A DNA stretch of 64,000 nt from an uncultured Prevotellaceae bacterium (GCA_900318555.1 ONKX01000005.1:1-64000); one strand, 5' to 3'; positions 16,181-25,110 are shown, numbered from the stretch's first letter. Program-made: numbers and translations. Notes: generated by a model not told the origin, from the letters alone.

Positions 16181-18733
16181 TCAAAACACACCAGTATCAG
16201 TATCTTTGTTTTGAAGTTTACGATTCAACTTCATATTCTTACCGCTTGAGAAATCGTAGCTGAAGCCGAGGACAAACATTGACTTATTGTCATCAATCCA
16301 GGTTTTATTAGTACTCTGAAGAATATTTGTGGGTAATGTATAGCTAGAATAGCGGGAACGCGTAAGGAACCAGATATCGGTGGCGTAGATGCGCCAACTC
16401 TTCTTCTGCCAGAATATCGTGAGAACGGATTGATTCTCACCAGCATCAAGATATGCTCCACTGAGTTTCTTCGAAACAACATTACCACTATAACTGACAC
16501 CCCAACAGCCTTTTCTGAAATTAATGCTATAATAGAATGGCAGAGATGTATGATGATAGTGTCCGATGATAGGACTGCTTACTGTCTGGTATAGTATGTA
16601 ACTTTGTAAATAGATTTTTAGCAAGTCATTCTTGAAGGGCTTGATATTCAGGCGCATAACAGCACCTGCATCGGATTCATAATTGGCGTTCTCTCTCATT
16701 GCCACAACATATTTTGTCCCATTGATTTCCTGTTCCGTATAATAGGTGCTAATGGGAGAGTCGCTGTATTCATAGGTTAAACCAATCGTAGCATTCAACC
16801 AGCTGATGTTCCATTTCAAGTAAAGTTGAGACCTATAGCTGTTATAACTCTTCAGAGAAGGATTGCCCATGGTCATCACGCCAGGAATAACCATGCTTGC
16901 ATTGTTGCTGAGTTGCGAAATAGTCGGAGTCGTCGACCACGATGTAGTTTCCCACTGAAGGCTAGCTCTCTTTGAGATGTTAGAGCTTAGGATAAGTTTG
17001 GGAGTAAAAAGCCAATGAGAATCATGGGCGTTATCATTATGCTGTGTCACTTGGGTGACACCTGCACCAATGCGATACATCAATTTTCGCCACATGCCAT
17101 TATACTCCGCATACATATAGTGTTGATAACTGGCAGACGAATAATCATAGTCTTCATAGTTGGACAGCACATTGCTGATAGTAGCCTTTGAGCGTCCAAG
17201 CGTAGCGCGATAGCCAAGACTGAGACTATTCTTGCTCCATTTCTTGGTATATGCCATTTCACCAATGAAAGAGTATTTATTGTTTTTTTGCTCCACCTTA
17301 TCTGTCAATATGTAACTGCCATCACTTTGGTCAATATCTTTCTCCTCATTCTTAGAGTCACCATGATAATAGGTACCTACAAGGTCAATGGCCAATTCCT
17401 GATTATGGGGTAATGTCTTTTGTACATAGGCATTGATGCTTGGACCAAAGACATTTTCTGCACTTTTAAAACTACCATCTCCTTTAATTTCTCTATTGGC
17501 TGTAAGGATGTTAATGCTTCTTGTTCCATCACTATGGTAATGCAGAAAGTGCGGAATAGCAGTCAGCTGTAGAGCAATGTCATCTGGTTTGTTATAGGTG
17601 TATTTGACGACAGGGTCATTCCATGTATAGCCAAATTTGTCATGATTATGGCTTTCGTAGTGAGTCTGTTCCCCATTCAAGACATAGTCGTAGGTACGTT
17701 CATTGAATCGATTTGAATAATCTCTAAGGCTGAAGTCATAGGAGAGCGACAATTGATGGTTGCCAGACGTGAGGTTGAAATACACATCGTCATTAGTAAA
17801 TCCTGTAGTAAAAGCTGTTCTGGCTTCAACTCCTGCATTTACTCCATTGTCCAGTTTCTTGGTAATGACATTAATGAGCGTACCTGCATCAGCGTAACGG
17901 GCTGGGGGAATGTTGTAATACTCCACCTTTACAATTTTGTTGGCAGGGATGCCTTTCAGGTCTATGTCTGAAGCACTGATACCATTCAATAAAATCTTTA
18001 CGTTATTGCCGTCTGCACGTTGTATCTTGTTGCTCACAGGGTCGATTCTCAAATCTTCCACATGCTCTAACAGGTCACGGACATTGCGAGCCTGCCTAAT
18101 TTGCTCAGCGGAAAACGTATGCACACTCTTATCAACATAATTCATAATATGCGTGCCATCCACAATAACTCCCTTGATAGTGTATTGAGTTTCTTGCATC
18201 TGGATGGCACCAATATCACCAACCTCATAGATATGGCTGAACGTCTTGTAGCCCACATATGAGCACTTTACTATCACACGATAGGCTTCCGTTGGTATAA
18301 CAAAGTCACCTGCCTCATTACTTACGCCACCACCGATAAGAGTAGAGTCAGAAGGATTAAGTAGTGAGATATTAGCATAGACGACAGGATGATTCTGTTC
18401 ATCAATAAGTCGTCCCTTCAGATAGCGTTCCGTCTTATGCGTACTCTCCACGAAATACTTCTCTCCATCTCTGACTATGCGGACGGGATAAAAGCCTACA
18501 ACCTTCATTAATGCATCTTCCAGAGAAATATCTTCAAGGTGACAAGTAACTGTAAAGTTCTCTAAGTCATTATAAACGAAAGAAATCTCATGGTGAGTTG
18601 TTGCATCATTCAGGTCTAAGAGTACCTGGCTCAACGACTGTTCCTGATAATTACGTGTGATTCTTTGTGCTTGACTAATGCTGACTACAAGACAAAACAG
18701 CAGTAGAATATAAATTCTATTTATCACAGGCAA
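16181..18733 (-). CDS. STN-containing outer-membrane receptor (TonB-dependent receptor-like)
   Basis: This 850-residue protein has a signal peptide (about 1-22), an STN domain (about 23-95) that in transducers contacts an inner-membrane regulator, a carboxypeptidase-regulatory-like beta-sandwich (about 104-180), a plug domain (about 205-300, with VKILLNGISASDI and VEYYNIPPARY) and a long beta-barrel of the OMP_b-brl_3 type. Its gene starts 7 bases after a sigma factor gene that carries its own transmembrane/DUF4974-like tail, so the two probably form a surface-signalling unit. The ligand is unknown; the barrel lacks the features of a SusC partner and no SusD gene is adjacent. Confidence 0.85.
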   Translation of the reverse strand: MPVINRIYILLLFCLVVSISQAQRITRNYQEQSLSQVLLDLNDATTHHEISFVYNDLENFTVTCHLEDISLEDALMKVVGFYPVRIVRDGEKYFVESTHKTERYLKGRLIDEQNHPVVYANISLLNPSDSTLIGGGVSNEAGDFVIPTEAYRVIVKCSYVGYKTFSHIYEVGDIGAIQMQETQYTIKGVIVDGTHIMNYVDKSVHTFSAEQIRQARNVRDLLEHVEDLRIDPVSNKIQRADGNNVKILLNGISASDIDLKGIPANKIVKVEYYNIPPARYADAGTLINVITKKLDNGVNAGVEARTAFTTGFTNDDVYFNLTSGNHQLSLSYDFSLRDYSNRFNERTYDYVLNGEQTHYESHNHDKFGYTWNDPVVKYTYNKPDDIALQLTAIPHFLHYHSDGTRSINILTANREIKGDGSFKSAENVFGPSINAYVQKTLPHNQELAIDLVGTYYHGDSKNEEKDIDQSDGSYILTDKVEQKNNKYSFIGEMAYTKKWSKNSLSLGYRATLGRSKATISNVLSNYEDYDYSSASYQHYMYAEYNGMWRKLMYRIGAGVTQVTQHNDNAHDSHWLFTPKLILSSNISKRASLQWETTSWSTTPTISQLSNNASMVIPGVMTMGNPSLKSYNSYRSQLYLKWNISWLNATIGLTYEYSDSPISTYYTEQEINGTKYVVAMRENANYESDAGAVMRLNIKPFKNDLLKIYLQSYILYQTVSSPIIGHYHHTSLPFYYSINFRKGCWGVSYSGNVVSKKLSGAYLDAGENQSVLTIFWQKKSWRIYATDIWFLTRSRYSSYTLPTNILQSTNKTWIDDNKSMFVLGFSYDFSSGKNMKLNRKLQNKDTDTGVF

Positions 18734-18740
18734 AGGACAA

Positions 18741-19640
18741 TTAAGGTTTCACAATCAGTTTGTCATCCTCAACAACGAGGTTCACACGGTCAAAGTGGTT
18801 CAGGTCGTTGACAACGCTCTCCAACTCATCCTTCAATTCCCACTTGTAGTAAAGTCGCAATTCATTGGCCTTAGGATTTTGGATATCCAATTCCTTATTA
18901 TAATATAAGGCTAGTTCTTGAGTTATTTTATCAAGCGTCATATTCTCGAAGATTCGAGTCTGTGGGATGCTGTCAGTTAGGACCTCTTGTAAATTTTGTT
19001 GTTGTGGATTATCAATCTGCATTTCCTGATTCGGAGAAACTAAATCCTCTTCCATGTTATTGACGTTTATCACCATACGATAGGCTGCATATACAATGCC
19101 TGAAATCATCAGCACGCCAATGACAACTGCCGCGATATCAATCCAACTCCTTGTATGCCAGTTCTTAAACTTGGAACGCAACTTCTTCAATCCCTGTACA
19201 ATGTGCTTATTTACGGCCGAGAGGCTAATCCCGAGAGAATCTGAGATTTCCTTATACGACTGGTCCTCATCATAGTGCATCCGGATGATGCGACTAGTCT
19301 GAGGAGTCAGTTTCTCGTCAACAAAGCGATTGACAGCTTCAAGTAGTTCTTCGTCTCTTTCCGACTCTTCGAGTTTGCATAATTCGTATAATTCGTTCAA
19401 TACGTGTTCATTCCGTCTTCTTGCAATGATGTTAAGGCAACGATTACGTACACAAGTCAAAAGAAACGTTCTCTGTGATTCCTCACGTAATGGGGTACTC
19501 CCGTCCCACAACTTGGTAAAGACATCCTGAACAGCATCCTTCGCCTCTTCCTCGTTGCCCAGCAGGATGTAGGCAGTCTTATACATCCTGCCGTACTCCA
19601 AATGGAATAGTTCCTTGAATTGTTTTTCTCTGTCTGGCAT
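18741..19640 (-). CDS. ECF sigma factor fused to a transmembrane helix and a DUF4974-like domain
   Basis: One uninterrupted 299-residue frame contains sigma-70 region 2 (about 8-73, EEEAKDAVQDVFTKLWDG), region 4 with its helix-turn-helix (about 106-157, SYKEISDSLGISLSAVNKHI), a single hydrophobic span (about 166-188) and a C-terminal segment (about 230-298, FENMTLDKITQELALYYNKELDI...) that resembles the DUF4974 module normally found at the C-terminus of separate FecR-type anti-sigma proteins. The FecR domain proper is absent. By analogy with FecIR systems, the tail could sense the STN receptor encoded just downstream while holding the sigma factor at the membrane; this is inference. No FecR gene is adjacent. 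Confidence 0.85.
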   Translation of the reverse strand: MPDREKQFKELFHLEYGRMYKTAYILLGNEEEAKDAVQDVFTKLWDGSTPLREESQRTFLLTCVRNRCLNIIARRRNEHVLNELYELCKLEESERDEELLEAVNRFVDEKLTPQTSRIIRMHYDEDQSYKEISDSLGISLSAVNKHIVQGLKKLRSKFKNWHTRSWIDIAAVVIGVLMISGIVYAAYRMVINVNNMEEDLVSPNQEMQIDNPQQQNLQEVLTDSIPQTRIFENMTLDKITQELALYYNKELDIQNPKANELRLYYKWELKDELESVVNDLNHFDRVNLVVEDDKLIVKP

Positions 19641-19753
19641 TTACGTCACTTTGTATTTAACTAATATACCGATTAGCGAGAAAAATCATTACCCCATTAA
19701 CATTTTTAATGAATTGGGGCATATTGAATCACTGGGTCTCTAATAATCACTTC

Positions 19754-20306
19754 TCACACTCCCAGCACCACAGCGGGGTCGATGTTCAGCTGACGACTCA
19801 ATTCTCTGCCAATTTTCAGCGAGGGCTCGCGAATCTGGTTTATTTACAGATGACTTCGTTCGAAAGTACTCTTGTACATCCTTGTCTTAACTCGGGGGTG
19901 TTGATGCGGATATCGCAATCTACGACGAAAATGGTGTTGGACTTGTTGGAGCGAATCACATTCTCGTCGTGCACGTCGCTGAGGTAAATATCAGACCTCC
20001 AAGTTGGCACTCTCTTTGGTAGTCGCTGAGTGCTGACGAATCCTGGCTATCTGAGCCAGTTTCTGCTCCCGCGAGCAGGGATGCAATGACATTTGTTGCA
20101 CCTCCTGGACGGAAGCCCAAAAGTCTGCATTGTTCATAATTAATTTCGATTTTGCTACTTACATTTTCTTGGCTAGCTCCAGATTCCGCTTCATATATCT
20201 GACTGCGTCTTCTGAGCTCATCGGCGATTTTCGCGATTCGCTGATTTTCTGCATCTTTCTCTCCGATGCCTCTTTGTGAAATTGGTTGAGATAAGTCATA
20301 CTTCAT
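19754..20306 (-). pseudogene. Frameshifted remnant of a kinase-like 'polyvalent' protein
   Basis: Three protein-like segments follow each other in three different minus-strand frames: 20306 down to about 20000 (MKYDLSQPIS..., RRRSQIYEAESGA), about 19980-19870 (SDVHDENVIRSN...VVDCDIRINTPELRQG) and about 19840-19754 (NQIREPSLKIGRELSRQL...VVLGV, then stop). SDVHDENV followed by a DxD-like segment recalls the catalytic loop of kinase-fold domains in mobile-element polyvalent proteins. A TATCTTTG promoter box survives at 20323-20330. The breaks argue for a decayed gene. The family assignment is from memory of such motifs and is tentative. Confidence 0.5.
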
Positions 20307-20400
20307 TTTCTATACTTTGGTGCAAAGATAAGAACAATTTCCCAATCCACCAAATTATTTGCCATCATTTATAAAAACTATAATGATATATAGCGATACG

Positions 20401-20560
20401 CTCTCTCTTAATCGGTTTGTTGAACTATGTTCGAGAAACCTCACGCTCGGCAAAGTGAGCAAGTTCCCTTTGCTCTCGCTTAATCGGTTTGTTGAATTGT
20501 CATTCGACAAAACTCTCCTTCGGCATAGCTCAAACAAGTTTGGCTCTGCTCTCTCTTAAT
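20401..20560 (-). repeat. About 73-bp imperfect tandem repeats at the 3' end of the Fic gene
   Basis: CTCTCGCTTAATCGGTTTGTTGAA-like cores (here split: CTCTCNCTTAATCGG then TTTGTTGAA) occur at about 20401, 20473 and 20547, each followed by CTCGGCA or TTCGGCATAG arms and GCTCT. The third core supplies the last codons and the stop of the Fic gene. Confidence 0.7.
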
Positions 20561-21431
20561 CGTTTTGTTCATAATAGTAGGAATAGTCGATACCTTTCAT
20601 GAAGATTTCGCGGTCGTCAATGCGGTCTGTCATTGCTCCTTGGAGCAACGATTTGATGGCACGGGCATCTGTCGTGCTTTGCTTCATTGCAGATAAATAC
20701 GCTTTCTTGTCTATCTTACTCCAATCAACACAAAGTTTCAGGCGCGCCTTGAAGATAAGGTCCAGCCAAATGCGTGTTGAGCGCCCATTGCCCTCCATAA
20801 AGGGATGGGCTACGTTCATCTCTACATATTTATTGACAATCTCATCGAAAGTGGTCTCTGCCATACCTTCAATCATTCTCAAATTTTGCATCAGATATTC
20901 TGCACGACAGAACAAGGTACCATCTTTCCAAATGGTCTTGGTGCGTATCTGACCTGCAAAATCATATAGACCACCAAAAATATATGCATGAATTTGTTGC
21001 AGGCACTCAACGGTTCCCGGCTTCATACTGTCGAGCAAGCCGCTCTCGACAAGCGTGTAGGCCTTTTTCTTACTCTGCCCATCAATGCTGTTGTCGCTAT
21101 ATGTGAACCAGTGGAGAAACGAACGGGCACGATTATTGGGATAGTTTTCCGCCAAAGTCTGAACACAATCGCTATCCAATGCATCAGCAAAGCGCTGTTT
21201 ACCATCTGGAGCCTCGAATTTGAAGTGGTTAGTGACACTAACCAGTTGAATGCCATCCTTAACAAACTTTCCTTTCAGGTACTTCCAATAGTTTCGAGAT
21301 TTCTTATAATCCTCCTCATCGTTGATGGCGCGTACGATGTCAGTAGCCGAGAACCACCACTTGCTGTGTTCCTCGTCCCAGACTGCACGTACTTCGCGGT
21401 CGTTGAAAAAGCGGATTGATTTCTTGCTCAT
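20556..21431 (-). CDS. BRO-N/Fic domain fusion protein
   Basis: This 291-residue protein has an N-terminal segment (about 5-105, FFNDREVRAVWDEEHSKWWF...SATDIVRA) that resembles the BRO-N/antirepressor domain of phage proteins. A Fic domain follows, starting near QQIHAYIFGGLYDFAGQIR, with an intact catalytic motif HPFMEGNGRSTR (209-220). Fic enzymes usually transfer AMP from ATP to Ser/Thr/Tyr of target proteins; His209 and the GNGR anion hole are all present. I do not see a confident inhibitory (S/T)xxxE(G/N) helix or a separate antitoxin gene. It lies in an accessory segment beside a pseudogene and repeats, with a TATATTTG promoter box at 21451-21458. Confidence 0.85.
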   Translation of the reverse strand: MSKKSIRFFNDREVRAVWDEEHSKWWFSATDIVRAINDEEDYKKSRNYWKYLKGKFVKDGIQLVSVTNHFKFEAPDGKQRFADALDSDCVQTLAENYPNNRARSFLHWFTYSDNSIDGQSKKKAYTLVESGLLDSMKPGTVECLQQIHAYIFGGLYDFAGQIRTKTIWKDGTLFCRAEYLMQNLRMIEGMAETTFDEIVNKYVEMNVAHPFMEGNGRSTRIWLDLIFKARLKLCVDWSKIDKKAYLSAMKQSTTDARAIKSLLQGAMTDRIDDREIFMKGIDYSYYYEQND

Positions 21432-21485
21432 TTCAGTTCCGATTTTGCTGCAAATATAGTCAATTATCTTCTTACCACCAAACTT

Positions 21486-22454
21486 TTATTCGGAAAAGTC
21501 AGTTGGGACACGAGCCACATAGCGACACAGGGTATTGTCATCGTAGGTCTCACGGCTGAGCAACGAGACGTTGGCAGGAAGCTGGGGAGCACGAGTGCCG
21601 TCAGTAACAGTCATAGTGCCTGTTTCGACACGAATTTCGTCCCAAAGTCCAGCGGCGATAAACGACTGGAGCGTCTGACGGCCACCCTCGACGATGAGCG
21701 ACTGGATGACGTGCTGGTAGAGATCGTCCATCAGTTGTGGCAAGGGACGATCGTGGGTCAGTACGATACGCTTGGGATTGGGTCCGTGCCAATGACGGAC
21801 AGTCAATTGAGGATGTTCACGTGCATCAGTGGTATGACCTACGAGGATGGCGTCCTCCTCAGCACGTAACTGGTGGGAGAGCATCTGCGTCTGTTCGTTG
21901 CTGATTTGCAGGGCTTTCCCGTGGTCGTCGATGAATCCGTTGGCAGTCTGAGCCCATTTGAGGATGATGTACGGACGGTGCTCACGATGATAGGTGAAGA
22001 AACGGCGATTCAGCCACTGGCACTCCTTTTCGAGCACACCGACAGTGACGTTAATGCCTGCATCCTGTAATTTCCGGATACCCCTACCCTGCACCTCGGC
22101 AAAGGGATCAATGGTGCCTACGACCACACGACGGACACCCTTCTTGATAATCAGGTCAGCACAAGGCGGTGTCTTGCCGTAATGTGAACAGGGTTCCAGA
22201 GAAACATAGATAGTGGCATCCTTTAATAAAGCCTCATCCTCAGGACGTACACTGGCAAAGGCGTTCACCTCCGCATGACCCTCGCCACAACGTACGTGGT
22301 AGCCTTCGCCGATAATTTTAGAGGTAAGAAGTGAGAGGTGAGAGGTGAGAGGGGCAACGATTACAGCCCCCACCATAGGATTGGGGCGTGCTCCCTGAAT
22401 ACCATTTGCAGCCAGTTGAATGCAACGCTGCATGTAAAATTCGTCGTTCGTCAT
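21486..22454 (-). CDS. ribD: Bifunctional riboflavin deaminase/reductase
   Basis: This 322-residue protein carries the zinc-dependent deaminase domain with HAEV (His60, Glu62) and PCSHYGKTPPC (Cys89, Cys98), followed by the NADPH-dependent reductase domain (YIILKWAQTANGFID...ILVGHTTD...LIVEGG). Together they catalyse two middle steps of riboflavin synthesis. The ATG at 22454 is chosen because an upstream in-frame start (22490) adds only a non-conserved leader. Residues 34-45 (APLTSHLSLLTS) come from a heptamer array inserted in a loop between two core strands, in the same reading phase as a similar array in argS. Confidence 0.95.
   Translation of the reverse strand: MTNDEFYMQRCIQLAANGIQGARPNPMVGAVIVAPLTSHLSLLTSKIIGEGYHVRCGEGHAEVNAFASVRPEDEALLKDATIYVSLEPCSHYGKTPPCADLIIKKGVRRVVVGTIDPFAEVQGRGIRKLQDAGINVTVGVLEKECQWLNRRFFTYHREHRPYIILKWAQTANGFIDDHGKALQISNEQTQMLSHQLRAEEDAILVGHTTDAREHPQLTVRHWHGPNPKRIVLTHDRPLPQLMDDLYQHVIQSLIVEGGRQTLQSFIAAGLWDEIRVETGTMTVTDGTRAPQLPANVSLLSRETYDDNTLCRYVARVPTDFSE
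22321..22354 (-). repeat. Heptamer array AGGTGAG (reverse of CTCACCT) inside ribD
   Basis: Four to five 7-base steps of GAGGTGA read on the gene strand as LTSHLSLLTS. It is the same word, in the same coding orientation, as the array in argS. Confidence 0.88.
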
Positions 22455-22505
22455 AGCTGCAAAATTATAGAAAAAAGATGAAAACACCAAATAAAATTAA
22501 ATTTA

Positions 22506-22537
22506 TTTGGATATTTGCTTGATTTACACTATCTTTG
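22506..22537 (+). promoter_or_regulatory. Promoter of the lipoprotein-prmC-recX-comF operon
   Basis: TTTG (22506-22509), 20 bases, TATCTTTG (22530-22537), about 30 bases before the ATG at 22568. Confidence 0.7.
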
Positions 22538-22567
22538 CCGGCAGAAACAAATAAAAAGAACATCCCT

Positions 22568-23815
22568 ATGAAAAAAACTATTAACTCCCTATTCGTGATG
22601 TTGTTGATGACAGCCGGAATATTTGTACTATCGGGCTGTAGTAAGGACGACGATAATCAAGCTGGCAAGCAGACGAAAGATGATGTTGTGCTGCCGGCCA
22701 GTCCGCTGTTGGATACTGCGAAATCATTTAACGAGCAGCTGTCAGACCTAAACTTCCAAGAACTGGAAGGACTGAAAGAGGTGGTACCCTATACGACAGC
22801 AATGACCCGTGCTGACGAGAATAACGAACGCACTGAGTTTGAGAATAAACTGTCGGAACTGCTAACCTTGCTGGAAGGCGAGCAGGCTAAGACACGTGCC
22901 GTGACGCTGGGACGTCGATTCTCGTTCCAAGCCTTTAACGATGCCCTTAGCCTGGCATGGGATTTGTCGGTGACATTAGGTGACATGGGCGAGAGCAGCT
23001 CTTCGTGGTTTGGTCTGAACACCACCAAAAGGGGTGAGGTAAACTATACCGCCAAGGATGGCAGCCTGTATACGGTGAAGGGTGAAATCATCAAGGAAGT
23101 GACCATCAAGTGGCGAGGTTTCAAGACGCGGACGGTGGTGAACAAAGCCAGCGAGTTCTATATCTATAAGAACAATGAACAAGTGGTGAGGATTGAGTCT
23201 GGTTCGGAGAGCGAGCGTCCCTGGTGGTTGCCGATTATCATTAAAGACTATTTCTATAATGGTCAGCTGTACTATCGCGACTATGAAATTAACCTGACAT
23301 ATGACAAGAACAGCTCGCACAGACGCACAGTAGACCTGACCTACGGCAAGGTGGGTGAAGAAACTCCGTTGCTGACCATGACCGCCCACCTGGAAGACGA
23401 TGGCGATCTCCTGAAGTTGCTCACTCACGATGTCAAGGTGCATGCCGACTTCACCGTCAAGGCAATGGACAATAATTTGGTCTTTGTCGGCACGACGGAT
23501 AATGTCAACTATCTGGTAGTCAACGGAATAAAGATTGCCAAATGTATGGAAGAAGGTACGACTGAACAGGAATGTAAGGCTATCGTTGCAGACTTCAACA
23601 ACAACCTAAAGCTGTCACTGCTGATGGCAGACGTACCAGTTGGCGATCTATATATGGATGCCGTGCAAAATACCCAGAATGGTCTCTACTACCCAACGGT
23701 GATGATACACTCCGAGATGTTGGGTAATAAGGATTATTCAGTGATAGCCATTCTGCAAATGCTGGGTGTTGAATTGCCTGAGATTTTTAGAACGGTAGCG
23801 CAGATTAGCCAATGA
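22568..23815 (+). CDS. Lipoprotein of unknown function
   Basis: This 415-residue protein starts with a lipoprotein signal peptide (MKKTINSLFVMLL...) and a lipobox LSGC with Cys24, followed by acidic SKDDD, a pattern often linked to surface export in Bacteroidetes. The rest is soluble, with beta-rich segments (WRGFKTRTVVNKASEFYIY, YYRDYEINLTYDK) and no motif I recognise. The ATG at 22568 is preferred over 22535 because it gives a normal signal peptide. It is first in an operon and its stop overlaps the prmC start by 4 bases. Confidence 0.85.
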   Translation: MKKTINSLFVMLLMTAGIFVLSGCSKDDDNQAGKQTKDDVVLPASPLLDTAKSFNEQLSDLNFQELEGLKEVVPYTTAMTRADENNERTEFENKLSELLTLLEGEQAKTRAVTLGRRFSFQAFNDALSLAWDLSVTLGDMGESSSSWFGLNTTKRGEVNYTAKDGSLYTVKGEIIKEVTIKWRGFKTRTVVNKASEFYIYKNNEQVVRIESGSESERPWWLPIIIKDYFYNGQLYYRDYEINLTYDKNSSHRRTVDLTYGKVGEETPLLTMTAHLEDDGDLLKLLTHDVKVHADFTVKAMDNNLVFVGTTDNVNYLVVNGIKIAKCMEEGTTEQECKAIVADFNNNLKLSLLMADVPVGDLYMDAVQNTQNGLYYPTVMIHSEMLGNKDYSVIAILQMLGVELPEIFRTVAQISQ

Positions 23816-24630
23816 CTTATCGCCAGCTGTGGCAACGATTAGTCCCTGTTTATGGCGAGGGCGAGGCACAGGCCATTGCGAGACTCATCTATGAGGTACG
23901 CTATGGCTTGACATTAAGTGACCTGCTGATGGGTCGTGACAGTAGCGTGCCACAAGACGAACTGGAGCAGATTGCAATTAGGCTGGAGCGACAGGAGCCT
24001 GTGCAGTATATATTGGGGCAGGCAGACTTTTGCGGCAGGATGTTTGTGGTCAATAAACATGTACTGATTCCTCGGCCCGAAACAGCAGAACTCTGCCAAT
24101 GGATAGTTCCTAGCAAAAAAATACTTGACATCGGCACAGGTTCTGGTTGTATTGCCATTACGCTGGCAGCTGAGATGCCTGAGGCTGAGGTGACGGCATG
24201 GGATATCTCAGAAGAGGCGTTAAAAGTCGCAGAGGAGAATGCTAAACGTACCGATGTTCATGTGAAGTTCGAACAAGTGGACATCTTACATCTGCCCTCT
24301 TCCATCTTACATCTTACCTCCGCTTTCGACCTCATCGTCAGCAATCCCCCTTATATATGTAATAAGGAACGCGAGACAATGGAAACTAACGTATTGGAAC
24401 ACGAACCTCATACGGCGCTGTTTGTGCCTGACGACAACCCGTTGCTGTTTTATCGTGCCATAGCGCAATACGGACAGACGGCACTGAAAGAGGGCGGGTG
24501 GTTGTATTTCGAGATAAATCCCCTTTACGCTGAGGATCTCCGCGCGATATTGAGTAAAATGTCGTACTACGACATCGAGATCAAGGAAGACCAATACGGT
24601 AAACAACGAATGATAAGAGCAAAACTATGA
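23812..24630 (+). CDS. prmC: Release factor glutamine methyltransferase
   Basis: This 272-residue enzyme methylates the GGQ glutamine of peptide chain release factors. It has the S-adenosylmethionine-binding motif DIGTGSGCIAI (near residue 103) and the substrate-Gln motif NPPY (near 177-181), which define the family. Between them, around residues 157-169, a heptamer array (24281-24320) encodes LHLPSSILHLTSA in place of the usual short link before the FDLIVSNPPY strand. The gene overlaps both neighbours by 4 bases, so translation of the operon is coupled. Confidence 0.95.
   Translation: MTYRQLWQRLVPVYGEGEAQAIARLIYEVRYGLTLSDLLMGRDSSVPQDELEQIAIRLERQEPVQYILGQADFCGRMFVVNKHVLIPRPETAELCQWIVPSKKILDIGTGSGCIAITLAAEMPEAEVTAWDISEEALKVAEENAKRTDVHVKFEQVDILHLPSSILHLTSAFDLIVSNPPYICNKERETMETNVLEHEPHTALFVPDDNPLLFYRAIAQYGQTALKEGGWLYFEINPLYAEDLRAILSKMSYYDIEIKEDQYGKQRMIRAKL
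24281..24320 (+). repeat. Heptamer array CATCTTA inside prmC
   Basis: Five 7-base steps of CATCTTA with variants (CATCTGC, CCTCTTC) are read in frame as an LHLPSSILHLTS peptide just before the catalytic NPPY strand. Confidence 0.82.
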
Positions 24631-25103
24631 AAAGTGAGAAAGAAGCCTACCTGACGTTGGCGGCTTTGTGTGCACAAGCCGAGCACTGCCAATGGGAAAT
24701 GCTGGAAAAGATGCGTCGTTGGGAAGTGCCCGAGGAAGCACAGGCCCGCGTGATGCAACGTTTGGTAAAGGAACGCTATGTCGATGACGAGCGCTATGCA
24801 CAGGCTTTCGTCAAGGATAAGATCCGATATAACAAATGGGGCCGTCGTAAGGTCGATCAGGCGTTGTGGCAGAAACATATCGATGAAGATATCCGCAAAC
24901 GTGTGCTCGACGAGGTAGATGATGATGAATACCTCAAGGTGTTGCGCCCTTTGCTAAAACAGAAACGCAAGTCGACGAAAGCCAATAACGACTACGAATT
25001 GAATCAGAAACTGATGCGCTTTGCATTGGGACGCGGCTTTACGTTTGATATCATCAGCCAGTGTATTGACGTGGAAGAAGAACCAGAGGAAGATGATTTT
25101 TAA
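24627..25103 (+). CDS. recX: RecX family regulatory protein
   Basis: This 158-residue charged helical protein matches RecX, which binds RecA filaments and limits recombination and SOS activity. Visible repeats of the three-helix type include LVKERYVDDERYAQAFVKDKIRYNKWGRRKVDQALW, whose VDDxRYAxxFV and GxxxIxxxL pattern is characteristic. It is smaller than some RecX proteins but normal for Bacteroidetes. It overlaps prmC by 4 bases. Confidence 0.88.
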   Translation: MKSEKEAYLTLAALCAQAEHCQWEMLEKMRRWEVPEEAQARVMQRLVKERYVDDERYAQAFVKDKIRYNKWGRRKVDQALWQKHIDEDIRKRVLDEVDDDEYLKVLRPLLKQKRKSTKANNDYELNQKLMRFALGRGFTFDIISQCIDVEEEPEEDDF

Positions 25104-25110
25104 ATGAACA

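Noticed and set aside
19709..19987. A 92-residue plus-strand frame
   Set aside because: The minus strand of the same bases carries the recognisable SDVHDENV and REPSLKIGRELS segments, so the plus frame is a shadow of the pseudogene.
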